From assembly GCF_003932715.1 (NCBI RefSeq), contig NZ_CP020700.1, forward strand, positions 5,106,501 through 5,170,500: a DNA stretch of 64,000 nt. Direction: 5' to 3'. The translations under genes were made by a program, and so were the position numbers. Shown here piece after piece: positions 24,638 to 33,660 of the stretch. Below the pieces are notes generated by a model. The model saw only the letters and a list, made by a program, of their open reading frames with translations. It did no database searches and was not told the DNA's origin. How positions within the stretch are numbered: the first letter of the stretch is position 1; every line of letters starts with the position of its first letter. Source of the stretch: Streptomyces tsukubensis. GTDB taxonomy: Bacteria; Actinomycetota; Actinomycetes; Streptomycetales; Streptomycetaceae.

Positions 24638-25876
24638 ATGAGCTTCCGTCCGCGTCACACCTTTCACCCGGTCATCCTCGACGACGTCCGGGGGGCGCAG
24701 AAGATGCTGTCCGGGGTGGCCAGGACGACCGCGGTGGAGGGCAGCCGTCATCTGACCCGGCTGGTGGGCGCCCCGGTCCACTTCAAATGCGAGAACCTCC
24801 AGCGCACGGGCTCGTTCAAGCTTCGTGGCGCGTACGTCCGGATCTCCGGGCTCCGCCCCGAGGAGCGTGCGGCGGGCGTGGTCGCCGCTTCGGCGGGGAA
24901 CCATGCGCAGGGCGTGGCGCTGGCGTCGTCGCTGCTCGGGGTCCGCTCGACCGTGTTCATGCCGCAGGGTGCGCCGCTGCCGAAGGTGGCCGCCACCCGC
25001 GAGTACGGGGCGGACGTCCGGCTGCACGGCCAGGTGATCGAAGAGACGCTGGAGGCGGCGCAGGAGTACGCCCGTACGACGGGCGCGGTCTTCATCCACC
25101 CCTTCGACCACCCGGACGTGATCGCCGGACAGGGCACGGTGGGGCTGGAGATCCTGGAGCAGTGCCCGGAGGTGCGGACGATCGTCGTCGGTATCGGCGG
25201 CGGCGGTCTGGCGGCCGGGGTCGCCGTGGCGGTGAAGGCGGTCCGGCCGGACGTCCGGATCGTCGGGGTGCAGGCGGAGGGCGCCGCGGCCTATCCCCCC
25301 TCACTGGCGGCAGGCCGCCCGGTGGCGGTGCGGACCCCGGTGACGATGGCCGACGGGATCAAGGTGGGGCGCCCCGGTGATCTGCCGTTCCGGATCATCG
25401 AGGAGCTGGTCGACGACGTCCGTACGGTCTCCGAGGACGAGCTGTCGTCCGCGCTGCTGCTCTGTCTGGAGCGGGCGAAGCTGGTGGTGGAACCGGCGGG
25501 CGCAAGCCCGGTGGCGGCCCTGCTGAGCGACCCGGCCGCGTTTTCGGCGGGCCCTGTGGTCGCGGTCCTCTCCGGCGGCAACGTGGACCCCCTGCTGCTC
25601 CAGCGCATCCTCCGCCACGGCATGGCCGCCGGCGGCCGCTATCTCTCTCTCCGCCTCCGCCTCACGGACCGCCCGGGCGCCCTGGCGACCCTGCTGGGCA
25701 CCCTTTCCCTCCTGGACGCCAACGTCCTCGACGTCAGCCACGTCCGCACGGACCCCCGCCTGGGCCTGACGGAGGTGGAGGTCGAACTCCAGCTGGAGAC
25801 GAAGGGCCCGGACCACTGCGACGAGGTAGCCGACACCCTCCGTAACGAGGGCTACGCGGTGACGGTCATGGGTTGA
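24638..25876 (+). CDS. ilvA: Threonine ammonia-lyase (threonine dehydratase) with ACT domain
   Basis: 412 residues. Fold-type II PLP enzyme: the PLP lysine lies in LQRTGSFKLRGA (about residue 62), and AASAGNHAQGVA and the Gly-rich phosphate loop GIGGGGLAAG are intact. Residues 330-412 form a single C-terminal ACT domain (LRLTDRPGALATLLGTLSLL), giving the shorter TdcB/IlvA arrangement. It converts L-threonine to 2-oxobutanoate and ammonia, the entry to isoleucine synthesis or threonine breakdown. Divergent from the MarR gene. Its last 11 bases overlap the convergent zinc-ribbon gene. Confidence 0.93.
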   Translation: MSFRPRHTFHPVILDDVRGAQKMLSGVARTTAVEGSRHLTRLVGAPVHFKCENLQRTGSFKLRGAYVRISGLRPEERAAGVVAASAGNHAQGVALASSLLGVRSTVFMPQGAPLPKVAATREYGADVRLHGQVIEETLEAAQEYARTTGAVFIHPFDHPDVIAGQGTVGLEILEQCPEVRTIVVGIGGGGLAAGVAVAVKAVRPDVRIVGVQAEGAAAYPPSLAAGRPVAVRTPVTMADGIKVGRPGDLPFRIIEELVDDVRTVSEDELSSALLLCLERAKLVVEPAGASPVAALLSDPAAFSAGPVVAVLSGGNVDPLLLQRILRHGMAAGGRYLSLRLRLTDRPGALATLLGTLSLLDANVLDVSHVRTDPRLGLTEVEVELQLETKGPDHCDEVADTLRNEGYAVTVMG

Positions 25877-26456
25877 TCTCGGTAGCCCCTTCCAGCCGCA
25901 CGATGAGCTGGGCCGCACGCATCCACCTGATGCGCGGGTCACCGTAGGCGAGCCCGCCGCCGGTGTCCGGGAGGGGGTGGGGGAGTCCGGGCCGATGGAG
26001 CGCCCCGTGTACCCCGAAGGGCACGCAGACCCGGGCCCGGACCAGGGCATGCTGCCGCCGTAGTGAGGGGCAGGCGCGCACGGCCAGTGCGGCGCAGGGT
26101 GCGCAGACGGGTGGATGGGTGGTGGTGAGGTCTTCGTCGTCGGTGCCGTTGAGCAGCCAGAGAATCCCCTGCTCGTTGCGGTCGGCGGGTTGCCCGCACA
26201 CCTGGCACAGCAACCGCCGCACGGCTCGCCGCTGGCGCATCGGATGAACCCGCCCGAACTGAGGCTTCCCCCGCCCCGGGCTTGAGAGTTCCCGCATCCA
26301 CAGCACCCCGTCGCGATCCCGGTCGTACGGCGTCTCGTCGGCGTAGCCGATGCCCGCATCCTTGGTGATCACTAACGGCTGGGTCATGGTCTCGGAGCTC
26401 CAGGCGGTGATGTAGGGGACGAGGGGGCGCCCCGGCGGTCCAACAGTTGAGTTCAT
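25866..26456 (-). CDS. Hypothetical zinc-ribbon-like protein with a TTA codon
   Basis: 196 residues (an in-frame ATG 23 codons in, at MTQPLVITKD, is an alternative start). Two Cys pairs, LCQVCGQPA (CxxC) and PPVCAPCAALA (CxxC), spaced about 38 residues apart, suggest a bound zinc. The rest has no recognised domain. A TTA leucine codon occurs at 26375-26373; TTA is very rare in Streptomyces and makes translation depend on the bldA tRNA. The gene is divergent from the GntR/UTRA regulator and shares its 119-bp promoter region with the CTAGCTYACG boxes, so it is a likely target of that regulator. Base composition is lower in GC than its neighbours, hinting at later acquisition. Confidence 0.75.
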   Translation of the reverse strand: MNSTVGPPGRPLVPYITAWSSETMTQPLVITKDAGIGYADETPYDRDRDGVLWMRELSSPGRGKPQFGRVHPMRQRRAVRRLLCQVCGQPADRNEQGILWLLNGTDDEDLTTTHPPVCAPCAALAVRACPSLRRQHALVRARVCVPFGVHGALHRPGLPHPLPDTGGGLAYGDPRIRWMRAAQLIVRLEGATEINP

Positions 26457-26478
26457 GCCCGACTCCAGTAGTCGTGTA

Positions 26479-26560
26479 CTAGCTTACGTAGAGCATGTGT
26501 ATGCTAGCTTACGCTTGTCAAGGGGGCCTCGTGGGTACGCTCACGGTGGGCTAGCTCACG
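26479..26560. promoter_or_regulatory. Repeated operator boxes CTAGCTYACG in a divergent promoter
   Basis: Exact CTAGCTTACG at 26479-26488 and 26504-26513, and CTAGCTCACG at 26551-26560, all in the same orientation; a partial match, ACGCTCACGG, lies at 26537-26546. The region is unusually AT-rich for the window. It lies between the divergent zinc-ribbon and GntR genes, the last box 15 bases before the GntR ATG. It is best explained as binding sites for the adjacent GntR regulator. Confidence 0.65.
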
Positions 26561-26575
26561 AATACAGGAGGCGAG

Positions 26576-27313
26576 ATGGCACCGCAGGTGAGACGAGAGC
26601 TGCCGCCGTTCATGCAGATCGCGAACCACTTCCGGCAGCGGATCGTGGATGGAGAGCTCGCTCCGGGTGCGAAGCTTCCGTCGATCGCGGAGATTGCCGG
26701 GGAGTGGGGTGTGGCTACGGCGACTGCGGCCAAAGGCGTCAAGCAGCTTCAGGCCGACGGGTATGTGCGCTCCTCCACCCAGGGAACCTTTGTCGATCTC
26801 GGCCGCAGGCAGACGACCGGACCCGACCGGCTGCGCATGGTCCGTGTTGGCGGCAGCGCGATACGGCCCGGAGAGCGGGTCGAGATCCTTTCCGCCGGGC
26901 TGGAGGCCGCGCCGGCGGATGTCGCCGAAGCCCTCGGTGTGGATGCGGGCGCCAGGGTGATCCGGCGCCGTCGGCGCTACACCGACGACGAGGGCGTCAT
27001 GGCCGTGTCGACCTCCTGGCTTCCGGCGGAACTCGCACAGCAGGCACCCGAGCTGCTCGCTCCGGAGCCGCTGCCCGCCATGACCTTCGGTCTCGTCGAG
27101 GAACGGACCGGGCGGCGGGCCGTGCGCAGAAGGGACACGGTGGCACTTGCCGAGGCCGCTGGAGAGCTGGCCGAACTCCTCGGCGTCGCGGTCGGCACCT
27201 CCGTGCTGACCTGGGCCAACCACTACTGGGACCAGAACGGGTCCGTCACCGAGTACGCCACGGACTTCCTGGGCCCGGACCGGCGGCTCTCGGCCGAGTA
27301 CGACATGCCCTGA
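26576..27313 (+). CDS. GntR-family regulator, UTRA (HutC) subfamily
   Basis: 245 residues; ATG 26576 follows CAGGAGG. Residues 8-75 are the GntR winged helix (FMQIANHFRQRIVDGELAPGAKLPS, then EIAGEWGVATATAAKGVKQLQADGYV). Residues 90-240 are a UTRA effector-binding domain (GVDAGARVIRRRRRYTDDEGVMAVSTSWLP). This subfamily senses small molecules such as sugars, histidine-pathway products or, in plasmid KorSA proteins, unknown ligands. It begins a two-gene unit with the UTRA-only protein 14 bp downstream. Boxes in its promoter suggest it controls itself and the divergent zinc-ribbon gene. Ligand unknown. Confidence 0.9.
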   Translation: MAPQVRRELPPFMQIANHFRQRIVDGELAPGAKLPSIAEIAGEWGVATATAAKGVKQLQADGYVRSSTQGTFVDLGRRQTTGPDRLRMVRVGGSAIRPGERVEILSAGLEAAPADVAEALGVDAGARVIRRRRRYTDDEGVMAVSTSWLPAELAQQAPELLAPEPLPAMTFGLVEERTGRRAVRRRDTVALAEAAGELAELLGVAVGTSVLTWANHYWDQNGSVTEYATDFLGPDRRLSAEYDMP

Positions 27314-27327
27314 GAGGTGGCACCCGT

Positions 27328-27855
27328 ATGACACTGCGGCGCCGGGGAATCGCACGGCTCGCCCGCGAGGGCTGGGACGGCGGACGGTCGGTCTGGGAGT
27401 CCGAGGCCGAGGGGCGGGTGCTCACCGTCGACGAGATCGTCGTACGCGAAGGGCCCGCACCCGAGCGCATCGCCGCCGTGCTCCGGCTCGATGCCGGAGA
27501 GCCCGTCTGCGTACGCTCGCGGCGCTACGTACTCGACGGCAAGCCCGTTCTGCTCGCTACCTCGTATCTGCCCGGTGCGCTCGTCGCGGGTTCCCCGGTT
27601 ACTTGGCCCGACCCCGGGCCCGGCGGGATCTACGCGCGGCTCGCTGATCTCGGGCACGCGCCCGCGCGGTTCCGGGAAGAGGTGCGGGCGAGGATGCCGT
27701 CACAGGAGGAGGCAGGGCGGCTCGGACTCGGCAGCGGCGTGCCCGTCGTGCTGGTCTGCCGGACCGCGTACACCGCACAGGCGCGGGCCGTCGAGGTCAA
27801 TGAGATGGTGCTCGACTCCGCCGCGTACATCCTGGAGTACGGTTTCGAGGCCTGA
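27328..27855 (+). CDS. Stand-alone UTRA-domain protein (no DNA-binding domain)
   Basis: 175 residues from ATG 27328, 14 bases after the GntR stop (GAGAGG upstream). The sequence is a second complete UTRA fold (RIAAVLRLDAGEPVCVRSRRYVLDGKPVLLATSYLP ... EVNEMVLDSAAYILEYGFEA shows the conserved strand order), but there is no helix-turn-helix before it; the N-terminus is only about 20 residues. It is similar to, but clearly diverged from, the preceding regulator's UTRA domain. Possible roles are heterodimer partner, ligand buffer or a regulator that lost its DNA-binding half. All three are inference. Confidence 0.8.
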   Translation: MTLRRRGIARLAREGWDGGRSVWESEAEGRVLTVDEIVVREGPAPERIAAVLRLDAGEPVCVRSRRYVLDGKPVLLATSYLPGALVAGSPVTWPDPGPGGIYARLADLGHAPARFREEVRARMPSQEEAGRLGLGSGVPVVLVCRTAYTAQARAVEVNEMVLDSAAYILEYGFEA

Positions 27856-27914
27856 GCCCTGCCCGGGCCGACCCTCGACGATCACCCGCACAGTTCGCCC
27901 CGCGCCGGGAACGC

Positions 27915-27946
27915 CGATGCCCCCGGGTGGACCCCCGGGGGCATCG
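27915..27946. terminator. Terminator between convergent UTRA and greA genes
   Basis: Perfect 13-bp stem CGATGCCCCCGGG / CCCGGGGGCATCG around a 6-base loop. Confidence 0.85.
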
Positions 27947-27966
27947 GGCGCGGGCAAGCGGTGGGC

Positions 27967-28464
27967 TCAGCCGGTGTAGGGCTTGGCGTTGAGGATCTTG
28001 ACCGAGGCGGTGCTGCCGTTCGGGAGCTCGTACTCCGCGGTGTCGCCGACCTTCTTGCCGTTGACCCCGGTGCCGAGGGGCGACTGCGGGGAGTAGGTCT
28101 CGATGTCCGAGCTGGCGTACTCGCGGGAGGCCATCAGGAACGTCAGGGTGTCGTCCTCGTCGCCGTCGAAGGCGATCGTCACGACCATGCCGGGCTCCAC
28201 GATGCCGTCGTCCGCCGGCGCCTCGCCGACCTTCGCGGTCTCCAGGAGCTGGGTGAGCTGCCGGACCCGGAGCTCCTGCTTGCCCTGCTCCTCCTTGGCC
28301 GCGTGGTACCCGCCGTTCTCCCGCAGGTCGCCCTCCTCGCGAGCCGCCTCGATCTTCTTGGCGATCTCGGTGCGCGCGGGACCAGACAGGTATTCCAGCT
28401 CGGCCTTGAGCTGGTTGTACGCCTCCTGGGTCAGCCAGGTGACGTTCTCGCTGGTCTGGGTCAC
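27967..28464 (-). CDS. greA: Transcription elongation factor GreA
   Basis: 165 residues from GTG 28464 with GAGGAG upstream. Residues 1-80 form the antiparallel coiled coil (LTQEAYNQLKAELEYL ... EIAKKIEAAREEGDLREN) with the acidic tip DLRENGGYHAA that enters the RNA polymerase secondary channel. Residues 85-160 are the FKBP-like C-terminal domain (DTAEYELPNGSTASVKILNAKPY). It rescues backtracked RNA polymerase by stimulating transcript cleavage. Length is normal. Near mca, as in other Actinobacteria. Confidence 0.96.
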   Translation of the reverse strand: MTQTSENVTWLTQEAYNQLKAELEYLSGPARTEIAKKIEAAREEGDLRENGGYHAAKEEQGKQELRVRQLTQLLETAKVGEAPADDGIVEPGMVVTIAFDGDEDDTLTFLMASREYASSDIETYSPQSPLGTGVNGKKVGDTAEYELPNGSTASVKILNAKPYTG

Positions 28465-28710
28465 AGGTGCTCCTCGTCGGTACATGGGATACAAAGCTTC
28501 GCCCTACCCAGAAGCATGTGCCTCTACGGGAGGGCGAAACCACGACCCTAACAATTTCGTGCTGAAAGGGGGAGAACAAAAGGCATCAGAATCGCATCAA
28601 CGCAGGTCAGGTAATGATCCGCGGTCGAACGACCCGATCGGTTTTTCCGATTGGCGCCACTGGACCACGCCACTGGACCACTCTGCGCCGGCCCCTTCGG
28701 CGGCGTTACC

Positions 28711-29115
28711 TCAGCCGCCGTTGCACTGGACGAGTTCGGCCGTCGTGCCCTTCGCCAGGGTGCGGATCTTGACCACCTGGTCGATCCGGCGCTCACCGCG
28801 CGCCTCCACCGGGACGTCCAGCCGTCCGACCTCGGCACCGTCCGCCGCGCGCGAGCGCACGGTGCAGGTGCCCGTGGCGTCGGCGTCCTTGCGGATCTCC
28901 AGATGGACCTGGACCTCCGAGTCCGAGGTCACATCGAACTTGATGAGCTCGGCGCTGATCTTCTGCTCGGCGATGTAGTCGTAGCCGAACCAGCCGACCA
29001 TGCCGACGAAGCCCACTCCCAGCACGGCACCGAGGATCTTGAGCTTGCGGTCGGAGCGCTGGTCCGCCGAGCGCCCGTAACGGGCCTCGGGACGCTGCTC
29101 GCGCACGCCGCTCAT
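28711..29115 (-). CDS. DUF4307 membrane protein
   Basis: 134 residues from ATG 29115 (GGAAGGA upstream). An N-terminal basic segment (RYGRSADQRSDRK) precedes one membrane span (LKILGAVLGVGFVGMVGWFGYDYI) and an extracytoplasmic beta-rich domain of about 85 residues with two Cys (TGTCTVRSRA and ELVQCNGG) that may form a disulfide. This is the usual DUF4307 architecture, conserved between greA and mca in Actinobacteria. Function is unknown. It is divergent from mca with about 106 bp between starts. Confidence 0.88.
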   Translation of the reverse strand: MSGVREQRPEARYGRSADQRSDRKLKILGAVLGVGFVGMVGWFGYDYIAEQKISAELIKFDVTSDSEVQVHLEIRKDADATGTCTVRSRAADGAEVGRLDVPVEARGERRIDQVVKIRTLAKGTTAELVQCNGG

Positions 29116-29179
29116 GGTGATTCCTTCCGCACGGTCCGTCTCGGGCGGACCGGAATTTTCCACCGCCCGATTCGGTCAC

Positions 29180-29185
29180 TATAGA
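29180..29185 (+). promoter_or_regulatory. Possible -10 box for mca
   Basis: TATAGA, 37 bases before the mca start, the best -10-like hexamer in the divergent gap. No convincing -35 was found. Confidence 0.35.
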
Positions 29186-29221
29186 AGCCGTGCCGACCGA
29201 CCAATCACTGAGGATCCCGTC

Positions 29222-30103
29222 TTGACTGAGCAGCTTCGACTGATGGCCGTGCACGCCCACCCCGACGACGAGTCGAGCAAGGGCGCGGCGACGATGGCCA
29301 AGTATGTGTCCGAGGGGGTGGACGTGCTGGTGGTGACCTGCACGGGCGGCGAGCGCGGCTCCATCCTCAACCCCAAGCTCCAGGGCGACGCCTATATCGA
29401 GGCCAACATCCACGAGGTCCGCCGCCGGGAGATGGACGAGGCGCGGCAGATCCTCGGCGTCCGGCAGGAGTGGCTGGGCTTCGTCGACTCGGGGCTGCCC
29501 GAGGGCGATCCGCTGCCGCCGCTGCCCGAGGGCTGCTTCGCGCTGGAGGACGTGGAGAAGGCGGCCGGGCGGCTGGTGCGCTCCATCCGCTCGTTCCGTC
29601 CCCAGGTGATCACCACCTACGACGAGAACGGCGGCTATCCGCACCCCGACCACATCATGACCCACAAGATCACGATGGTCGCTTTCGAGGGTGCCGCCGA
29701 TGCGGAGCGCTTCCCGGAGGACGAGTTCGGCCCGGTCTTCCAGGCCCAGAAGCTCTACTACAACCAGGGCTTCAACCGTCCGCGTACGGTCGCGCTGCAC
29801 GAGGCGCTGCTGGCCCGCGGCCTGGAGTCGCCGTACGGGGAGTGGCTGGAGCGCTGGAAGGAGTTCGAGCGGGTCGAGCGCACCCTGACCACGCACGTTC
29901 CCTGCGCCGACTTCTTCGAGATCCGCGACAAGGCGCTGATCGCGCACGCCACGCAGATCGACCCCGACGGCGGCTGGTTCCGCGTTCCGCTGGACCTCCA
30001 GCGGGAGGTCTGGCCGACCGAGGAGTACGAGCTGGCGAAGTCCCTCGTCGCTACTTCCCTCCCCGAGGACGACCTCTTCGCGGGCATCCGCGACAATGCC
30101 TGA
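29222..30103 (+). CDS. mca: Mycothiol S-conjugate amidase
   Basis: 293 residues, starting at TTG 29222 (GAGGAT upstream) so that the protein begins MTEQLRLMAVHAHPDDE. The PIG-L/LmbE-type zinc amidase motif AHPDDE (about residue 11-16) and the third ligand in GGYPHPDHIMTH (about 140) are intact. The distinguishing Mca blocks TCTGGERGSILNP, FVDSGLPEGDPLPPLP and THVPCADFFEIRDKALIAHATQIDP are present, separating it from the close paralogue MshB. It cleaves mycothiol S-conjugates to a mercapturic acid plus GlcN-inositol, detoxifying electrophiles and some antibiotics. Mycothiol is restricted to Actinobacteria. Confidence 0.96.
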   Translation: MTEQLRLMAVHAHPDDESSKGAATMAKYVSEGVDVLVVTCTGGERGSILNPKLQGDAYIEANIHEVRRREMDEARQILGVRQEWLGFVDSGLPEGDPLPPLPEGCFALEDVEKAAGRLVRSIRSFRPQVITTYDENGGYPHPDHIMTHKITMVAFEGAADAERFPEDEFGPVFQAQKLYYNQGFNRPRTVALHEALLARGLESPYGEWLERWKEFERVERTLTTHVPCADFFEIRDKALIAHATQIDPDGGWFRVPLDLQREVWPTEEYELAKSLVATSLPEDDLFAGIRDNA

Positions 30104-30356
30104 TATGACCCCTAGCGCAAATCTGGCAATGATGCACGCGGCCGAGTTCGCCAAGGAGCTGGACAAGAACAAGGTCACCCCCGGGGTGCTCGGCTTCCTG
30201 GTCTTCGCGGGACTCGCCGTCGGCGTGTGGTTCCTGATGAAGTCCATGACGCGGCATATGAACCGGGTGAACTTCGAGAACCCCGGGACGGCGGCGGACG
30301 CCCCGGCCGGGGAGAGCGCGGAGACCGGACCGGGCACCTCCGCGAAGACGGCGTAG
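30096..30356 (+). CDS. Small membrane protein downstream of mca
   Basis: 86 residues; its ATG overlaps the end of mca by 8 bases, so it is translationally coupled. One membrane span (GVLGFLVFAGLAVGVWFLM) with a basic loop (KSMTRHMNR) and a disordered Ala/Gly/Thr-rich tail. This is the typical conserved companion of mca in Streptomyces. Function unknown. Confidence 0.85.
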   Translation: MPDMTPSANLAMMHAAEFAKELDKNKVTPGVLGFLVFAGLAVGVWFLMKSMTRHMNRVNFENPGTAADAPAGESAETGPGTSAKTA

Positions 30357-30381
30357 CGGCGCATTCCAGAGGCGTGTGCGA

Positions 30382-30414
30382 GCCGCCCGTACCCCCGCCG
30401 GGGGCGCGGGCGGC
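30382..30414. terminator. Terminator between mca unit and the STAND ATPase gene
   Basis: GCCGCCCG (30382-30389) pairs with CGGGCGGC (30407-30414), with an inner CCCCC/GGGGG pairing. Convergent genes on both sides. Confidence 0.65.
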
Positions 30415-30459
30415 TGCCCTGCCACGGGACGGGTCCCCCCCGCTGGGCCCGGACAGGGC

Positions 30460-33400
30460 CTACGGCACCGGGACGCCCATGACCTCTCGCGCATGGCGGT
30501 TCGGATACAGGCCCAGCTGCCAGGCCTGCCAGCCGTCCTCCAGGCGTACGCCGCGCTCCAGCATCACCGTCAGCGCCTCGGCGCAGTCCTCCAGCTTGCC
30601 GTCGCGCGCCGGGTGGCGTGCGGCGGTCATCCGGGCCAGCTCCTCCTGGGCGACGACCGTGCCCACCTCCGTACCGCCGGGTGAGGCGTACGGCAGCAGG
30701 GTGCAGCGCAGCAGCTTCGCCCAGTCGGCGCCGCGCTCGTCGCCGTACGAGCCGAACAGTTCGACCGCCTCGTCGCAGAGCGCCAGCGCCTGGGCCTCCC
30801 GGCTGTTGCCCGCGTCGATCAGCGCCAGCTCCAGACAGGTCCAGGCCTCGCCGTGGGCCACCCCGATCCGCCGGAAGTCGGCCCGCGCGTCCACCAGCAG
30901 CTGACGGGCAAAGCCGGAATTGCGCAGATTGCCGGTCCGGGCGGCCCGCATGTCCCGGGTCACCCGCCCCGAGTGGTGCCGGGCGCAGGCCAGCCCGTAC
31001 ACGTCCCGCATCCGCGAGAACATCGTCCGCGCCCGCTCCAGCTCCCGGATCGCCCGGTCCGGGTCGCCGCTCTCCTCCAGCGCCTGCCCCAGGTAGTAGA
31101 GGGTCCACGCCTCACCGCGCGCGTCCTCGTTCTCCCGGTGCCGTGACAGCGCCTGCTCCAGCTCGTCCACGGCCGCCGCCGGATCGCCGTCCACCAGCTT
31201 CGCCCGGGCCAGCTGGGTCAGCGCCCAGGCCTCGCCGCGGCCGTCCCGGGTCCGCCCGTACTGGTCGAGCGCCGTCTCCAGCTCCACGACCGCCCGCGGC
31301 ACATCGCCCATCCGCAGACAGACCTGGCCGAGCTGGAAATGGGTCCACGCCTCCCCGTGCAGCGACTCGCCCTCCCGGTGCAGCGTCAGCGCCGTGTCCA
31401 GCAGGGTCACCGCCTCCGCCAGATGCGCCTGGTCGCGGCGGACAGCCGCCAGCGCGTGCAGCGACCAGGCCCGGTCCTCCGCCTGCTCGTCGGAGCCCTG
31501 CATCGCGATCGCCTCGTTGAGCTTGGCCGCCGCCTCGGTGAGATTTCCCTGGTGGTGCAGGGTGATCCCGAGGGAGCAGAGCGCCAGCGCCGCACCCGCC
31601 TCGTTCCGGGCGTCCCGGTAGAGGCCGACCACCGACGACAGGGTCGTCCGCGCCTTGTCCAGCTCGCCGAGCTGCCGGGCCGCGATACCGGTCCGCAACT
31701 GCACCGCCCGGTCCAGCAGCCCCTTGTCCACCGCCTGCGTCAGCTCCGATATCTCCCCGAGCCGGTAGAGGTCGCCCCGGAGCAGGCAGTAGTCCGCCAG
31801 CGCGCCCAGCAGATTGAGTACGGACTGCTGCTCGACGCCCTCCGCATACCGCAGCGCCGAGGTGATGAAGCTCGACTCGTCGTCCAGCCAGCGCAGCGCC
31901 GCGTCCAGCGACGGGAATCCGTGCGCGTCGAACTTCCCGGCCCGGGTGGACAGCTTTCCGTCGACCATCCGGATCACGGCCCCGGCCAGATCCGCGTAGT
32001 TCTGGATCAGCCGCTCCTGCGCCGCGGCCCGCTCCGCCGGGTCCTCCTCGTCCAGCAGCCGGGCCAGGGCGAAGGCCCGTACCGCGTCGTGCAGCTTGTA
32101 GCGGGACGAGCGCACCCGGTCGATCAGCCCGGCGGCCGCCAGCTCCTTCAGCAGCGTCAGCGACTCCGCCTTGTCGGTCGCCAGCAGCGCCGCCGCGGCC
32201 GCCGCGCCCAGCGACGAGCGGCCCGCCAGGGCCAGCCGCCGCAGCAGCCGGCGGGCCTGTTCGGGCTGGTCCGCGTAGCGCAGCCGGAGCGCCCGCTCGA
32301 CCGGGTCGGCCGGACCGGCGGCCGCCAGATCCTCCGCGAGCCGGTCCGCGGTCCGCGCCCCCAGCGATGAGCCCGCGACCCGCAGCGCCAGCGGCAGCCC
32401 GCCGCACAGCTCCCGGATCCGGTCCGCGCCCTGCGCGTCGTACGGACCCGTGCCGTCCGCCGCCGCGACCCCCGCCAGCAACTCCTCCGCCCCTGCCGCG
32501 TCCAGCGCCTCCACCGGAAGCTGGTGTACCCACGCCGGTACGTCCGCGGGCAGGTCGAGCGGCTCCCGGGCGGTGACCAGCACCAGACTGTCCGAACGCT
32601 CGGGCACCAGGGTCCGCACCTGCTCCGGATCGCGGGCGTCGTCCAGCACCACCGTCACCGGAAGCCCCGTCAGATGCTGGTGGTACAGCTCCGCCAGCCG
32701 CCGCACCTGCTGCTCCGCCGACGAACGCTCCCGGAACAGCAGTTGCTCCCGGGGCGCGCCCAGCCGGTTCAGCAGATGCAGCAGCGCGTCCCGGGTGGTC
32801 AGCGGACGCCCGCTCTCACCGCGCAGATCCACCACGCAGGCCCCGCGGAACTGGTCCTTGAGCTGGTGGGCGGCGCGCACCGCGAGGGTGGTGCGCCCGG
32901 CGCCGGGGCGCCCGTACAGCACCACGATCGTGGGTCTGGTCTCCGTGGCCGTCCTGGCCGTACGCACCCACTGCGCGATCTGCCCGAGGGCCTCGCGGCG
33001 CCCCGCGAACGGGCCCTCCGGAAGGGGCAGATGGCCGAACGACTGCTCCAGCACCGACCGGCGGCGCGCGGCGGCGCTGCGGTCGGCCCCGCGCAGCCGG
33101 TCCACGGCGGCGGGCGGGTTCGCGGGCCGGGTCCGGGAGGCCGTCAGCATCCGCTGCTGCTCCAGATACGGGCGGATGCCCCGTACCTCCAGCGCCGTCA
33201 GCCACTGGAGCCGCAACTGCTCGGGCCCGCCCGGCTGTCCCGCCTGGCCCGCGGAGCGGTGCGCGGCGGGCCAGTGCGAAGCCGTCACCTTCAGTACGGT
33301 CGCCGCCGCGCCCGCCACCGCGACCACCGCCCCGGCGCCCAGCGCCGTACCCGAGGACGTGCCCAGGGCCAGATCGGCCCCCGTGGCGGCGACCGCGGCA

Positions 33401-33660
33401 ACGGCCGTCACCAGCGCCGGAGTCGACAGATTCCGCCAGGCGAGCCGGGCCGACAGCGGCTGCCGGGCCGCCTCGCCCGCGCTCAGCGCCTGCTCGTACG
33501 CCGCGTACTCCTCGCCCGCTGCCGCGGCCATCCCGTCGAGGGCCGCCCGGCCGCGGGCCAGCAGCATCCGCCCGTCGCCCGTCCCGCCCGCCCGGCGGGT
33601 CTCCTCCTCCACCGCGCGCGCCAGCAGCTTCTCGGCCTCGGCCCTATGACTTTCCCGCAT
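30460..33660 (-). CDS. STAND (NB-ARC-like) ATPase with TPR repeats and two membrane spans
   Basis: 1066 residues. The N-terminal helical region is followed by two short hydrophobic spans (about residues 82-122). The NB-ARC-like NTPase covers about 210-540: P-loop [13 protein letters not shown] at 249-260, Walker [10 protein letters not shown] near 340, and [14 protein letters not shown] as the GxP motif. The invariant P-loop lysine is arginine (GAGRTT instead of GAGKTT). From about 560 on it is a long TPR array, with units such as [21 protein letters not shown] and [20 protein letters not shown]. Streptomyces use such AfsR-like STAND proteins in signalling and, in other bacteria, relatives act in phage defence. 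No DNA-binding or effector domain is seen. Single gene, ligand unknown. Confidence 0.85.
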   Translation of the reverse strand: MRESHRAEAEKLLARAVEEETRRAGGTGDGRMLLARGRAALDGMAAAAGEEYAAYEQALSAGEAARQPLSARLAWRNLSTPALVTAVAAVAATGADLALGTSSGTALGAGAVVAVAGAAATVLKVTASHWPAAHRSAGQAGQPGGPEQLRLQWLTALEVRGIRPYLEQQRMLTASRTRPANPPAAVDRLRGADRSAAARRRSVLEQSFGHLPLPEGPFAGRREALGQIAQWVRTARTATETRPTIVVLYGRPGAGRTTLAVRAAHQLKDQFRGACVVDLRGESGRPLTTRDALLHLLNRLGAPREQLLFRERSSAEQQVRRLAELYHQHLTGLPVTVVLDDARDPEQVRTLVPERSDSLVLVTAREPLDLPADVPAWVHQLPVEALDAAGAEELLAGVAAADGTGPYDAQGADRIRELCGGLPLALRVAGSSLGARTADRLAEDLAAAGPADPVERALRLRYADQPEQARRLLRRLALAGRSSLGAAAAAALLATDKAESLTLLKELAAAGLIDRVRSSRYKLHDAVRAFALARLLDEEDPAERAAAQERLIQNYADLAGAVIRMVDGKLSTRAGKFDAHGFPSLDAALRWLDDESSFITSALRYAEGVEQQSVLNLLGALADYCLLRGDLYRLGEISELTQAVDKGLLDRAVQLRTGIAARQLGELDKARTTLSSVVGLYRDARNEAGAALALCSLGITLHHQGNLTEAAAKLNEAIAMQGSDEQAEDRAWSLHALAAVRRDQAHLAEAVTLLDTALTLHREGESLHGEAWTHFQLGQVCLRMGDVPRAVVELETALDQYGRTRDGRGEAWALTQLARAKLVDGDPAAAVDELEQALSRHRENEDARGEAWTLYYLGQALEESGDPDRAIRELERARTMFSRMRDVYGLACARHHSGRVTRDMRAARTGNLRNSGFARQLLVDARADFRRIGVAHGEAWTCLELALIDAGNSREAQALALCDEAVELFGSYGDERGADWAKLLRCTLLPYASPGGTEVGTVVAQEELARMTAARHPARDGKLEDCAEALTVMLERGVRLEDGWQAWQLGLYPNRHAREVMGVPVP

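Noticed and set aside
26576..27855. GntR and UTRA-only genes as one frameshifted gene
   Set aside because: The first protein already has a complete UTRA domain and proper stop; the second has its own ATG and a second complete UTRA domain.
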